From Aurifilum marmelostoma (lineage: Eukaryota > Ascomycota > Sordariomycetes > Diaporthales > Cryphonectriaceae), in the NCBI GenBank assembly GCA_027559495.1, contig JAMXSV010000006.1, positions 1,984,001 through 2,048,000 on the forward strand: a stretch of DNA of 64,000 nt. Direction: 5' to 3'. Below the pieces are notes generated by a model, which saw only the letters and a program-made list of their open reading frames with translations, did no database searches and had not been told where the DNA came from. The translations under genes and the position numbers were made by a program. Positions 37,477-49,576 of the stretch are shown here, one piece after another. Each line of letters opens with the position of its first letter. Position 1 is the first letter of the stretch.

Positions 37477-40400
37477 ATGGATGGCCACAACACGTCGTTA
37501 ATACGAGCCCTGCTGGTCGCATCCGTGTTCGTACCATGGCTCGGCCACGTCTTCGCCATGCGCCCTGATCGCATGGCCGAGCTGCGCCAGGAGACTGTCG
37601 ACATGTTCTATCATGGATATAACAACTACATGCAACTGGCCTTTCCCGAGGACGAGGTATGTAGGAGCAGATGAGGAGCATCAGAGGGGAGGGGAGGCTC
37701 TCCTGACATACCCCGAGCCGTGAAACCACCCAGCTGACGATTCTTCCACCTGTGCTGTAGCTACGACCTCTCACGTGCGCTCCTCTCCACCGAGATGCCC
37801 TAAACCCGAACAATCTGGGCCTGAACGATGTCCTGGGCAATTACTCCGTCACCCTCGTCGATACCCTGTCGAGTCTCGCAATTCTCGCCTCCGCCCCTCC
37901 CGATAGCCACAACACGGGCGCGAAAGCCCTGCGCGACTTCCAGGATGGCATTGCCGCTCTGGTGGAACAGTACGGTGACGGGTCTCCGGGGCCCTCGGGT
38001 CAAGGCGCTCGCGCCAGAGGCTTCGATCTTGACAGCAAGATCCAGGTCTTCGAGACGGTCATCCGTGGCGTCGGAGGCCTGCTGAGCGCCCACCTGTTTG
38101 CCGTGGGAGAGCTACCTATTCAAGGCTACAGTCCACTCCCTTCCAGCACGCCCGACCCGGATGACCCGTTGCATCTGCCTCCAATATCATGGCCGAACGG
38201 TTTCAGGTACGATGGCCAGCTGCTGCGACTGGCACTGGACCTCGCGAACCGCCTACTGCCGGCATTTTATACGACTACCGGGATGCCTTATCCCCGGGTC
38301 AACCTGCGCCACGGCATCCCTTTCTTCCCAAACTCGCCGCTCTACCAGGTCCTCGGTACTACTAGCCCCGAAGCCCCAGACCCGGCCGACATAACGGAGA
38401 CGTGCAGTGCTGGGGCTGGGAGCCTGGTGCTGGAATTCACCGTGCTGAGCAGGCTCACTGGTGATCCCCGCTTCGAGCAGATCGCCAAACGAGCGTTCTG
38501 GTCTGTTTGGAACAGACGCAGCGAGATCGGTCTCATTGGGGCTGGTGTCGATGCTGAGAACGGCAACTGGATCGGTGGGCATTCTGTCATCGGCGCAGGT
38601 GCCGACAGCTTCTTCGAGTATGCCCTCAAGTCGCACATCTTGCTCTCGGGCCACGAGGTTCCGAACGCCACGACCCCAAGACGACCGACAGCGGATGGCT
38701 CCTGGCTGGACCCCAACGAGCTCTGGATCCCCCTAACGGAGGATCAAAATTCTCCCGAGGCCTTCCTAGATGCGTGGCGTCACGCCCATGCTGCCATCAA
38801 ACGCCATCTCTACGATGACACGGGCCACCCCCACTACTCCAATGTGAACATCATGACAGGCTCCCTGGCATCCAACTGGATTGACAGCCTCGGTGCATAC
38901 TACCCTGGTCTCCTGACCCTAGCCGGAGAGCTTGAGGAGGCCATGGAGACCAACCTTCTGCACGCGGCCATGTGGACTAAGTATGCGGCCTTGCCGGAGC
39001 GGTGGTCTATCAAGGAGAAGCAAGTGGAGGGCGGCCTAGGCTGGTGGCCACTGCGGCCCGAGTTCATCGAGTCTACCTATCATCTCTATCGCGCCACAAA
39101 GGACAATTGGTATCTCTACGTCGGCGAGATGGTCATGAGAGACATTAATCGGCAGTGTCGGACCGAGTGCGGTTTTGCCGGCATTCAGAACGTGGTGACG
39201 GGTGAACTGACCGACCGCATGGAGACGTTCTTCCTTGGCGAGACGACTAAATACCTGTACCTGCTGTACGACGACAAGCACCCGCTGAACTCTCTGGATG
39301 CTGCCTTCGTCTTCACGACCGAGGGCCACCCGCTAATCATTCCGAAGGTGGCAAAGAAAATCTCCAAGACCACACCCGTCTCTCCCGCTACTACCAAGGA
39401 AATTGCGCTGTTCTACCACGACGAGAGCTTTAAGAGCGTCTGCCCCGCTCCTCCAGATATTTTTCCGCTCACGGGTTCCGGGATCGTCTCACGACCAGAT
39501 TTATTTCATGCGGCCCGGATGTTCGACCTGCACACGATACCTAATATCCACGCCGCAGTGGAGGGAGAGGAAGTGGAGGAAGAGGAGCCCGACACTTCTG
39601 AAGTAATGCAGACCTACACGTACTTCCCTTGGACTCTTCCGCCCAACGCGCTACCCTATAACGGTACCTGCGATAAAGTGTCCGACGCGGCTGAATACCA
39701 TCTCGAGTTCGGCATGGTCGGCACAAACGGTGTATTTGACACAATCATTAACGCGCACAATCTGGACCGGCTGGATGTGGACAAAGTTAGGGTCAACAGG
39801 TTGGCGGGTCTCAAGCTTGCCATGCGTTTGGAGGAAGGTCCCGAGGGGGCTGAGGAGCTTCGTGTAACCAGAGTGAACGGTTTCCATCTCGGCCGCGATG
39901 AGCACATTGTGCTCAGCCGTGCCTTGCTTGCAGATATCTCCGACACCAAGTTCAAGCTTATCAGGGATCTCACGTCAGTCAAAATTCACCATCTTTACGA
40001 GATGGGCGTGGCTAGCGAGTTCACGACGACTACTGATCCTGTCGCCGAAGGAACAATTCTCGAGGAGGAACAATGTAACGTTCCCGAAGGTGGAGACGAC
40101 ATTGAGGAAGATTACGACGCCCTGGGCGCCGACCATGGTCTTCAAAAAGGGGAGCCTGCCAACCCTACACCTCCTGACACTCTCGCAACTAACATCAACA
40201 CCCTCCTCCGCGCCTTCTGGTCGCAGGTACGTGCCTCTAATCTGCCGTCGAACGGTACGCGGTCCCCTGGAAAGGCCCTCGAAGAATTCAATCCTGCTGG
40301 TCATCCCTTCAACGTCATCATCAACACTACAGCCATCACTCCTACTGGCATGGGCGCCGCGCCACTGCCACCTGTAGACATGCCAGCCAGCGCCAGAATT

Positions 40401-40883
40401 CCAGCCTTTGGGCCGATACCCTCGTATATCCTGCCCTGGAGCACCATCTATGCCGCCGGCGATGCCTGCGGGCTCCTGCCGGAAGAAGGCCCCCGCGACC
40501 ACCAGATCATTGTCATCCGACGCGGTAGGTGCACCTTCTCGGAGAAGCTGGCCAACATACCCGCCTACAAGCCGAGCCCGACCTCTCTGCAACTCGTGAT
40601 CGTCGTGTCCGACGACGAGGAAGACGGGCTACCTGTGGCCGAGGGCGAGGCGGTCCTCTCGCGACCACTGCTGGCCGAGGAACAACGCACGCCGGCTGGC
40701 ATTCAAAGGCGTCACCCCATCGCCATGGTGATGATGGGCGGTGGAGAGGAGATGTACCGACGACTTACGACCGAGGCGGTAAAGCTGGGTATGACAAGGA
40801 AGTATGGAGTAGAGAGTGACGGACGGCGGATCAGCAATGTAATTATTGATGACGGGGAGACGATCGCTCGAAACTATTCATGA
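37477..40883 (+). CDS. EDEM-type alpha-1,2-mannosidase (GH47) with PA domain
   Basis: Two exons, 37477-37656 and 37761-40883, with a 104 bp intron (GTATGT donor, CTGAC branch site) give 1100 residues. An N-terminal signal sequence is followed by a GH47 catalytic domain to about residue 585. Landmarks are DMFYHGYNNYM, CAPLHRD, FETVIRGVGGLLSAHL (acidic residue near 156), ETCSAGAGSLVLEF, GAGADSFFEYALKSHILL (near 342), RPEFIESTYHLYRATKD (near 495) and the calcium-threonine motif FTTEGHPL. The long C-terminus holds a protease-associated-like domain (about 925-1050; ACGLLPEE, IIVIRRGRCTFSEKL, HPIAMVMMGGGEEM). This arrangement is that of ER degradation-enhancing mannosidases, which trim N-glycans of misfolded glycoproteins in the ER lumen. 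There is no HDEL/KDEL ending, so retention would rely on partners. An acidic low-complexity insert lies near 650. Confidence 0.92.
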
Positions 40884-42064
40884 AATAGATCCTGGGACAT
40901 TATATGCATATAGGCGCTGGCTGGCAATATGGATGAGCATTGGCTTCAGGCTTGGAATGGACGAGGCCCGGGGAAGAATTCATATTGTTTTACCTAATTT
41001 TGCCTTGGAGGCAGCCCCTGGGACGAAGCTGAGCAAAGAGTTTTTGAATGAGGCGCAGGCAAAACAGCATCGCATCAGCACGGCGTGGCGGCGTGTAGTG
41101 ACACTTGGTTTTCCAAGGCACCGGGAGGCTTCCAATAGCCGGATAGGGCAGGAGGAAAAGAGTAAGATATCCTGGCACCATTACTATCACCTGCGCTCCA
41201 AATGATATCCGCAAGAAAGAAATGACCATCCACCACCTACTGGTGCGCGCCGTCATGATGAAAGAAGGCCATCCAGCTCTTTACACACGTCAGGCGCGCT
41301 GTGTTTACTTCTATTCTGGCAGATAGTCCAGCTCCCATGTGCTACGTCAAGCACCTCACCTCACCTCACCTCACCTCATGACTAATGATTTAGAGGCCGA
41401 TGTGATCTATTCAGTGAGCAAAGCTTGTGCGCCTCGAGATTCTATCGCGGTAGTAGCCATTTTCACCCGTGAACCCACCCTCGTCCACCCTTTGATCGTG
41501 GTTGATATAGCCATGATTAACGTATGAAGAATAACATCGTGACACTCTCCAAGTCCCGTCAACGCCACCTCCATGCCCAAGCAGTATATATGTATTCTCG
41601 AGAAGCGAGAAGAGAAATAGGAAAAAGAAAGGGAATTTATGATCGAGTGTACATCGCCCGGACTGAAGAAGTCACCTAGATCTTCCAGCAGGTTCTGCGG
41701 CACCAAGGCATGATATAGTGCGCCCACTCGAGGACGATGATTGACGGCGAACAAAGTGAGCCGACCCAATCCCAGCCATCATCAGACCTGAAGGATTGTT
41801 TACTTCCCATTATGCGTACTAGAATTGGGAGGATCGAAGGCAACGAGATGTTGTGTGGTGATGGTGGTAGGGAAGGGAACGAAGCAGGACGTAGCTGCCG
41901 AGCCAGGTCGGTGCGGGTGTGTACGTGTCTGTATGTATATGTGGAGAGTATCCGGGGAGATGAGAAGGACGGGGGCACGATATTGTTGTTTACTCGTATG
42001 AACGATCTTTGCCTCGTCGACAGGAAACCATCTCCTGCAAACTTGGCCATAGATGTCAGAAAGA
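40884..42064. other. Convergent intergenic region
   Basis: It lies between the 3' ends of the mannosidase gene and the minus-strand phosphoribosyltransferase gene. No gene is seen; it contains the CACCT pentanucleotide repeat. Confidence 0.75.
41352..41378 (+). repeat. CACCT pentanucleotide microsatellite
   Basis: Five tandem CACCT units. Confidence 0.9.
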
Positions 42065-42866
42065 TCACTCGTTGATGTCGAGCAAGGTCACGATCGGAAC
42101 ATTGTCGAGCTTGTCGCGGCCCTTGAGGAAGGGGATCTCGACGATGAAGAGGTAGCCGATCAGAGTGCCTCCGAGCTGCTTGACGAGGTCGCCTCCAGCT
42201 GCAGCAGAACCACCTGTTCAATTTTTCCCTCAAGCGTCAGTTATCAGTCGACCAAAGCATGCTACTTTACCAGACAACAGACCATGTTCAAGGAGCGAGA
42301 CATATGGAAAGTGACAAGCCCATACCGGTAGCAATGATGTCGTCCACGATGAGGACCTTTTGTCCCTTGGCAATAGAGCCCTCCTGCATCTGGAAGTAGT
42401 CGGCGCCGTACTCCTTCATGTACTCGGCGGTGACACAGGGGCCAGGCAGCTTGCCCTTCTTCCGGACGGGGACAAAGCTAGCACCGAGACGCAAGGCGAG
42501 CGAGGGACCAAAGAGAAAGCCACGGGCATCTAGACCGACAACGACATCAGGCTTGATGGCGTTGCCGTCGGAGCCGAAGTGCTGGAGCTGGAGCTCGAGG
42601 GAGCGGAGGAGGGTAGCGTGGACGTTTGGGTCGAGAAACCATGGCATGATATCCAGAAAGTTGATGCCGGGAATGGGAAAATCGGGGAAGCGGCGGAGGG
42701 ACTTCTCCAGGCTTATCTTTGCACTGGCGAGTTCGGCGGCGGTGGCGGAGGAGGAGGTGGGCTGTCCTCGCGAGGCATGTTGGGCGGTGGCGGCGGCGGT
42801 GGGCTCTGAGGTGGCGGACGTAGGAGCGGTGGCCAGATTGCCCTGAGGATCAGAGGTTGATGTCAT
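42065..42866 (-). CDS. APT1: Adenine phosphoribosyltransferase
   Basis: Two exons, 42866-42326 and 42213-42065, with a 112 bp intron, give 229 residues. It makes AMP from adenine and PRPP in purine salvage. The family motifs are clear: RFPDFPIPGINFLDIMP, VVVGLDARGFLFGPSLALRL, FVPVRKKGKLPG, TAEYMKEYGADYFQMQ and the PRPP-binding loop VLIVDDIIATGGSAAAGGDL. The splice falls inside that loop (ATG-G) and restores it exactly, which fixes the intron. The C-terminus YLFIVEIPFLKGRDKL is typical. About 45 residues of Ala/Ser/Thr-rich sequence precede the catalytic core, making the protein longer than the usual 180-190. No internal Met offers a better start, so this extension appears real but low in complexity. 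Confidence 0.95.
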
Positions 42867-45800
42867 GTTGAAGAAAAAGGAGGAGGAAGGAGAAGGGGGG
42901 AGGAAGGAGAGGAAGAGGAGAAGAAGAGGAAGAGAGAAGAGGGACAGGAGGGGGGGAGGCGGGGGGTGAGAGAGGGTGTGGTGAGAGACCAGCAGCGGTG
43001 GTTATCTGGAAAATTTGTTGGCGGGCTGTCTGTGTGCGCAGCGCTGCGGTGTGGTGCAGTGCAGTGCAGACGCTGTAGGAGCCTGATACTTTAGGGGGCC
43101 TGGGGGAGGGGGGGGCCCTGAAGGAGGTGGTGGTGGTGGTGACGGGGGTGTGCGTCAGGTTTGAGAAAAGTAAAGGTAATAATAATAATAATAACAGAGA
43201 GACAACCTGGACCACGCATGTGTGAGTGAGTGACTGAATGAGTAAATCCTGCAGCAACGCGGAGTATGGATCGATGCTAGACCTGTACCACAGTGGTAGT
43301 ACGACCTGACGTGATACTTGGTCTCACTAGCAAATGTCCCGCGGGCCAAGGAGGTGGGGGGATATCGTTCTGCAGCAGAAGCGGGAGAAGAGGACAAAGG
43401 CAAGACGAGGCGAGGGCGGGGCCGGCCCCACGGCAGGGCAAGGCAAGGGAAGGAACTTTGGGTTAGGAAGGGAAGGAGAAGGTAGGGAAGGTAAGGATAT
43501 TGACATAGGGAAGGTAGGGGTGTGCGTGTGTGAATTCTTCCGTGCTCAATACCGCCACAGTACCTGCATGTACATTCCACAGGCCAGGCACGTAGCTGCT
43601 GGGCATATGGAATTGATTCAGCAGCCTGATGTATGTACAGGTACTGTGGTGACGTGGGACAAGAAAAGGAAGCAAAGTCATGTCAGACAAATTCCCCCTG
43701 AGAAACATACCAAAGTGAATTTTTACTGGATCAATGTATCCCACCTGCTTGTCTTGCAAAGGTTGAAGAGGATGGCTTTAGTAGTGTTTCTGGCTCTTTC
43801 TACAATGGTCCTGGATAGTCCTCTCTGCGCCCAAGACGGTAGGAGGCACCAGAGAAAGGAGGAGGGGATGCACGCCTTGGAAGGAAGGAACTGGCTAGGA
43901 ATAGGCAGGAGGAGAGATGGAAGGAGAGCGACAATAGTAGAGGGGGCAAAGGAAGAACAAGGAGGAAGAAAGAGGACAGAAAGAAAGCAAGCAAGGAAAA
44001 AAAAAAAAAGAAGAAAAAATGGATTAGGTGGATACTTTAGTTTGCACCGTCTGATTACACACGCGCCTTGTGTAATTCTAGACATGTACACATACACATG
44101 TGTTTCTACAATCACAGGTCAAGTGTGTCTGTATACATAGCAGGAGAGGAACAGGGAGGAGAAAGACTGTGCCTCTGTTTGTCCACATGGTCCAATATCA
44201 GAATTGGGGAGGAAAACCCCTTAGCATGTCGTAGTGATTTACAGTGGATGGTGGGGTAGCTGAGGTTCTATATGCAGCAGAGACAGGTGTGTGCGCAAGT
44301 ATATTGAGCAAGTAGCCTGCTACCCCGCCTGTGTGCCTCGAAAAGAAAAAAGGAAAAGGAAAAATTTATGCAGTGAAAGGGGAAGCGGGGGGCACCCTTG
44401 GCTACGATAAGGATGATAAGAGGTGATAAGACCAGCCACCTTGGAAGTGTACCCCTCCAAACCCCTCCAAGCTGGATGCCAAGCAATGCATACTCCCAAA
44501 GCACAAGCAGTCAGCACTTTGGATTGCAACTGTTGTACCGTCTTATTTGTTACTACCTTGGCCGCATGGCCATGGCCATAACTTACTTGGGCTTCAGCAT
44601 GCTGACCTACCTACTTAATTCATCTGATCAAATACTTACACCCTCGTTCTACATCCACAAGATGACACTACTGCTTAGCATCGATGCCCAACCATCCGGG
44701 ACTTCATGTGCACGCTATCTAAGTCCTAATCAACCAAATGAGGCCCCAGCAGTGAGCATGTAGAGAATACAACAAACCATACCCATTGCACTGCTTTGCG
44801 GCCTAACGCACTGCCACTTGTCAGCACCATGCTTCTGTCTTTCCTCTTCCTTTCCCCGCTTCTCCCCCCACTTGTCTGATCTGAGGTGTTTGTTCTATGT
44901 GACATGGTCGCAGTCTCGTGCTCATGTCTCTATCCACCTCCTCGGGCTTGTCTCTTCCCGTCTCTCTTCCGGAACCCTTTCAGTAACAACAATAACAGCA
45001 TAAACAGCAGGCATAACAGCACTGTACCTAGACAGCCTCAGATCACGCCTAAATTCTTTGCAGATTGCCTATTTTCTGACCGTCATCCGCCTCTTACCGC
45101 CTGAACAGGAGTCATGCATGCAGCTAACTGTACTACAGTCATAGCTCCAGTTGTCCTCAGTCGAGCAGGCTTTCTCTGTGCCTCTCTCTTTGGTGTGGTA
45201 CACATATCACTTATGGTATGACTCGCCCAGGCAGCCCCGTCCCGCCTGCAACCGACAGTGCTTGATGTCACCCGTCTAAATTCCACTGCCAGTGTTTCTC
45301 ACCCAATAGCTACAGCCTATCTACCTTACTATCTGGCTGGCTCTGTCTCTCTCTCTCTCTCTCTTCTTCCCAGTCAGTCTCCATGCCTCATATAGTGGCG
45401 CCGGCAAATATGACGGTGGTGGTTTGTCAGTGAATCTCCCGACATAGCGCCGGCACCGTGGATGGGGACGGAGCCTTTCAGCCGGTCACCTTGGTACAGA
45501 AGCTGCATTAGAAAAAAGACGGAGAGACAATCAAGCGTGGGACTCACCCTAACGAGCTGTCTTGTCCAACCATGGCGATATTGAAATGCGGGAGTAAGCT
45601 AGAGAGAGAGAGGGGTGTAGTTCGTACATGGTGGTGGCTGGGCAGTCAGTGGCTGCATCGGGAACTGCTAGCTCTGCATGAGAGGCGCAAGTTTACAAGA
45701 GCCCGCAACGCCAAGGGTGCGCGGTGTAAGCCGCATGGTGTGGTGTGGGCGGCGTACTTGTGTGTGTATCACTGCAGATGCAGCTTTCCGGATCTACCAC

Positions 45801-46600
45801 TCGATATGCCTTAATGACACATCGGTGTGCAACATCAAGGAAATAAGGGGAAAAGATGCTTCTGGGCCCAGCCAACTCTTGCGCATTCTGGGCTGACTGC
45901 TGAGGCCTCGCGTCCGGGGTTGGGCGTATGTGCATGTGTGTTGTATGTGTGTGTCCCGAGAGGGATAGTTTCCCAATTCTCTAATCGTGCATACACAGGG
46001 GACAGGCCTAATGTGCGTCTATGCATTCATTCCCTAGCCACAGTGCTTGCCGAGACGGCGATCATCCTCGTACTTAACAGAAAAGGCCTCCCTTCCCCAT
46101 GTCTAACACAGCAGCCCATGCCCCAAGAGCGACTTACAAAGTGAAACCTGCATATGCAGGTTGACACGTATCGTTCCAACTGTGTCTCGTACATTCTCTC
46201 TCTTCTCCCCTTGGGGTATCATCATGCTAAGGTATCTACTTCTAAGCGCCTGCTTGCATTATCTCGTGTTGGGAAACAGTGAACCATGAAAAGATGAATA
46301 AAAAAAAGATAAGCAACCAAGAAAGAAAGAAAGATACTCCCACAACGCCGAGATATCTATCAGGGTATGGACACTGTGTGACATGGCCAACTGAAATATC
46401 TATCGAGGGGAGAGACGGCGTAAAGCTTCGCGCACGCTCCCCCCCCCCCCGCCCTTCCTTTTCATATCATCACCCCTTGCTTGATCTTAGAAGAGAGACG
46501 AAATAGTCGTTGACCAACAACCGAGAGCCATTCAAGGCAAACATGATTGAGGCTACCAATCATCGTTAGGTGCCAGCCGCCCAAGCCAGCAGCCTATGAA
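42867..46600. other. Intergenic region, no gene recognised
   Basis: The first 400 bp are purine-rich (GAGGA repeats) and form the promoter side of the phosphoribosyltransferase gene. An ORF of 268 codons (43334-44140) reads through GGA/GAA-rich sequence, and its translation is biased and motif-free. A CT repeat (45346-45364) and a C12 run (46439-46450) are present. The stretch 44,800-46,600 shows nothing gene-like. Confidence 0.65.
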
Positions 46601-48610
46601 TCAGCGGAACTGCAACCTCACAATCGAGAACAACATATTCTGCAACACATGCAACACTACCACCACGCTTGTCGGGAGCAGCTCTGGCCAGACGGCAAGG
46701 TCGAGGCTGCCCTCGGCCACGACGTCCACCTTATAGATCCACCTGATTAGACCTGCGACTATGAAGCTCGCGACGAGCTCGCACGCCCACGTGACGGCAG
46801 AGGCATAGAATGTCAGCTCAAAGGTATAGTTATACGGGTCTCCTGTCTTTGACGGGTCCTCGTCGAAGGAGAAGTAAGGGTAAACGTCCTTGTTGGCCCC
46901 AAAGTGTAGGACGACCACAGAGCCCAGAAAGCAGAGCATGCTGGTGTTCTCGGCTAGGAACCGGATGAAGACGTTGCGTACTCCTATCTTTTGGTAGGCG
47001 GCATAGGACTGGCCGTTCATGCCAAGCACGGTGAGCAGCCAGTGGAATGGCGCTGACAAAAGGATGGGGGTGAGGATGATGAGCCCGGACGAGGAGAGCA
47101 CCTGCAGCAGGATGAACTGCTGCGGCGAGCGCAGGCGGGCGTACAAGGCGCGCACGTACGTCTGGTAGGTGAGCATGAAGTAACTACACACAAGAGGGAG
47201 AAAGAGTTGCTGGGTTTTAGCCTTCGTCACACGTTGTCTTGGGGAAAGGGATTAGCAAAGAGGTGAAGCGGCAGGTCGGTACGCACAGTTTGAACACCCA
47301 GCTCAGCGGGTAGCTTCCCACCCTCTCGCCTTGATTGCCGCCCAGGATCCAGCCGGTGAGACCGTCCAGCAGGTAGACGGTCGAGATCCACCCGTACACG
47401 TACACTATGGTGTCGAGTGAGCTATGGGGCAGGGTGCGGAGATAGACCTCCGCATACGCCTCCCCCTATCACGTATGCAAGCAGGCCGATCAGCAGCGCC
47501 GTGCAGAACCAGAGGAAGCGCACGAAGCTAGCTGGAAAGAATCTGGGCCTCAGCCTGACGGGAACGCGCCCGGGCGCGCCGTGGTGGTCTGCCACCCCGA
47601 CCCCATTGACTTGTATGTCGGGGGCCTCAGGGTTCCCCCCACAGGTCCTCGGCCCGCCGCCGCCGCTGCTGCTGCCGCTGTCGCGAGTTTGCCGTCGCCC
47701 CCAGCCCGTCGTCCTCGCCCGTCCACCAGGAAGAGGTAAAGATGCGCTGGGTCTCGGACAGCGAGTGGCGCAGGCCCATGTGCCGCTCCCTGGTGAGAAG
47801 GATGCACGAGGCGATCATGACGGGCATGGCCATGATGCAAAAGGTCCAGGTGATCCAGACGGTGTTGTGGATGGTCAAGAAGCTGGCCTCGGGGATGTGG
47901 TACAGCACAATGGGCCCAGCCGTGCCGAGGGTCGCGATCAGGCAGATCGTCAGCGGGAAGCCGAGGGCAGGAGGCCACCAGTTCAGGCTGTACAGGTTGA
48001 AGACCTTTGTGATCCACACCAGGGCCGTCAGGTTGTAGAAGGCATAGTAGACGAAGACGAAGAACCAGAAGTTGACCTCGACCTTGGCCTCGCCGTGCCC
48101 AGGGGCCCGGTGCCGGCCGTCGCCACCGCCAGGCTTGTTATGGCCATCCCAGTCCTCGTCGTCCCCCAGCGGGTACTGCGGGAAAGGAATGGCGCACCAG
48201 CCGACAGCCAGGACGGCGGGCAGCATGACCAGGATGGACCAGCGCGACCACCAGGCGCGGGCGACCTTGTTCACGGCGTTCTGCCTTGGGTTGATCCAGA
48301 GCTCGTCCACAGCCCTCCACCGCCTCTTGCACCACCTGACCCAGGCCGGTCTCGTCTCGTCCTCGAACTCGTCGTCGTCGCTGCTGGGCGTCTCGTCGTC
48401 CAGGCCGGCCGAGATCAGGGCGCCGTAGCCATGGCCGATGTGCACGCTGTTGCGCCAGGACGAGTGCGTCAGCAGGCCCAAGCTCCCACGGCGGTTGGAG
48501 CGGCCGTCGCGCGGGACGGCACGAAAGCGACCGAGGAGGGGCGAGGCCTCGCCGGTGGGGAAGCGGGATCGCGACTCGTTGCCTTGCTCGAAAGAGAAGA
48601 AGGAGGGCAT
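46601..48610 (-). CDS. Polytopic membrane protein of unknown function (contains two homopolymer frameshifts)
   Basis: Exons 48610-47287 and 47183-46601 with a 103 bp intron (GTGCGT donor, GTGTAG acceptor). As read, the frame is broken twice. Dropping one base from the C6 run at 47635-47640 joins DLWGNPEAPDIQVNG. Dropping one from the C5 run at 47462-47466 joins LLAYVIGEAYAEVYLRTL. The repaired frame is phase-consistent with the intron and gives 634 residues. A soluble acidic N-terminus of about 115 residues precedes roughly ten hydrophobic helices, including WSILVMLPAVLAVGW, FWFFVFVYYAFYNLTALVW, FTALL-type helices near the middle, and LLPTSVVVVLHVLQNMLF at the end. WVFKLYFMLTYQTYVRALYAR spans the splice. 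No transporter signature is recognised. A pseudogene is possible but less likely, since the frame is otherwise open throughout. Confidence 0.75.
47462..47466 (-). other. Frameshift site in a C5 run, membrane protein gene
   Basis: On the minus strand this is a G5 run between LLAYVIG and EAYAEVYLRTLPHSS. As read, the upstream frame stops about 45 bases later. Confidence 0.75.
47635..47640 (-). other. Frameshift site in a C6 run, membrane protein gene
   Basis: On the minus strand this is a G6 run. As read, the frame ends at EDLWGEP and a stop; with one base fewer it continues as DLWGNPEAPDIQVNG into the next helices. Confidence 0.78.
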
Positions 48611-49576
48611 GTCGGGGACGCGGAAGAAATCTATGGGTGTCGACCTCAGCAGGCGGTGCTAGAGCTCGAGAGGGCGCATTATCGACGAGCCGGAGGACGA
48701 GGAGGGAGGAGTCTGTTTTGACCTCTTTCTTTGTTTTTGTCTTTCAAGGTCTGCCGAGGAGGGGCTAGAGGGGAGAATAGTGGACGTGTCGGTGAGGCGT
48801 GGAGGGGCGCACACCCCAGGAGAACTGAAGGTGCCAAGTGGATGTCTGGAGGGGTTCGTGATCAATGCGAGAGGAGACTTGATGGCCGTTGCTGCGCTGG
48901 CGGGTGGACCCCGGAATTGTCGTGTACCGAAGATTCCGGTGGGTGTTGTACTATAGTAGCATTGTACAGTGATATCTCTTGTGCCCTTTACACCCTGTTA
49001 GTTGCACCTATAGCCCTGTAATTGTCTGGCATTGGGTCGTCATACTTTCTGATCATGTACTTCTACCATAACACACAACGTATTTGCGTTCCTTTCTTGT
49101 GTTGAAAGTCAGCAGCTTGTTCGACTTCTAGAATACATGTATGATAAGCCTTGAAATCCCATAGGCGCGCCACCTGATCCCACCCACACTCTCTCACCTC
49201 TTCGGCCAAAATTCTCGACTATTTTATCCTTTTTTTAGCGTGAACCCCTGTTTCGGGTGCATGCTTGCTGAGGCCGTTTAACTGGCCAATATCACCTTTC
49301 TGTTTTGTTACAATGGATCCTTCGAGAACGTCACAGGACTGCTTCACTGTCACCATAAAATAAAGCAAAATGAACGAGTAAGGCATAGAAGAGTTACCAG
49401 GCCTCTCTACGGGTATCGATTCGGGTTTGAGTGTGTGCGTGTGCGTGTGCGTGTGCGTGTGCGTGTGCGTGTGCGTGTGCGTGCGTGTACATTCGTAGGT
49501 CTATGGGCCAAGATTTCGTGCAACTTGCTTGTGACCATTACAGCCGTATCCTGTTCTGTTCTCACCAGACATTTCA
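48611..49576. other. Intergenic region upstream of the membrane protein gene
   Basis: No gene seen. It contains the hexanucleotide GTGTGC repeat near the PEX2 3' end. It is promoter sequence for the membrane protein on one side and 3' flank of PEX2 on the other. Confidence 0.75.
49433..49486 (+). repeat. GTGTGC hexanucleotide microsatellite
   Basis: About nine tandem units of alternating purine-pyrimidine sequence, 3' of PEX2. Such tracts can adopt Z-DNA; that is inference. Confidence 0.92.

Noticed and set aside
40846..41205. A 119-codon ORF overlapping the mannosidase 3' end
   Set aside because: It starts inside the mannosidase coding sequence in another frame and has no motif.
43334..44140. 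A 268-codon ORF on the + strand
   Set aside because: The translation is dominated by Gly, Arg, Glu and Lys from purine-rich repeats and shows no domain or codon pattern of a gene.
46601..48610. A decayed pseudogene
   Set aside because: Only two lesions, both one base in C/G runs, and an otherwise open frame with intact splice sites; assembly error is likelier.
47417..48721. A long open frame of 434 codons on the + strand
   Set aside because: It is antisense to the membrane protein gene, has no motif, and is an effect of high GC content. The minus-strand reading has clear transmembrane helices and splice signals.
49433..49486. A CRISPR-like or regulatory repeat array
   Set aside because: It is a simple GTGTGC microsatellite without spacers.
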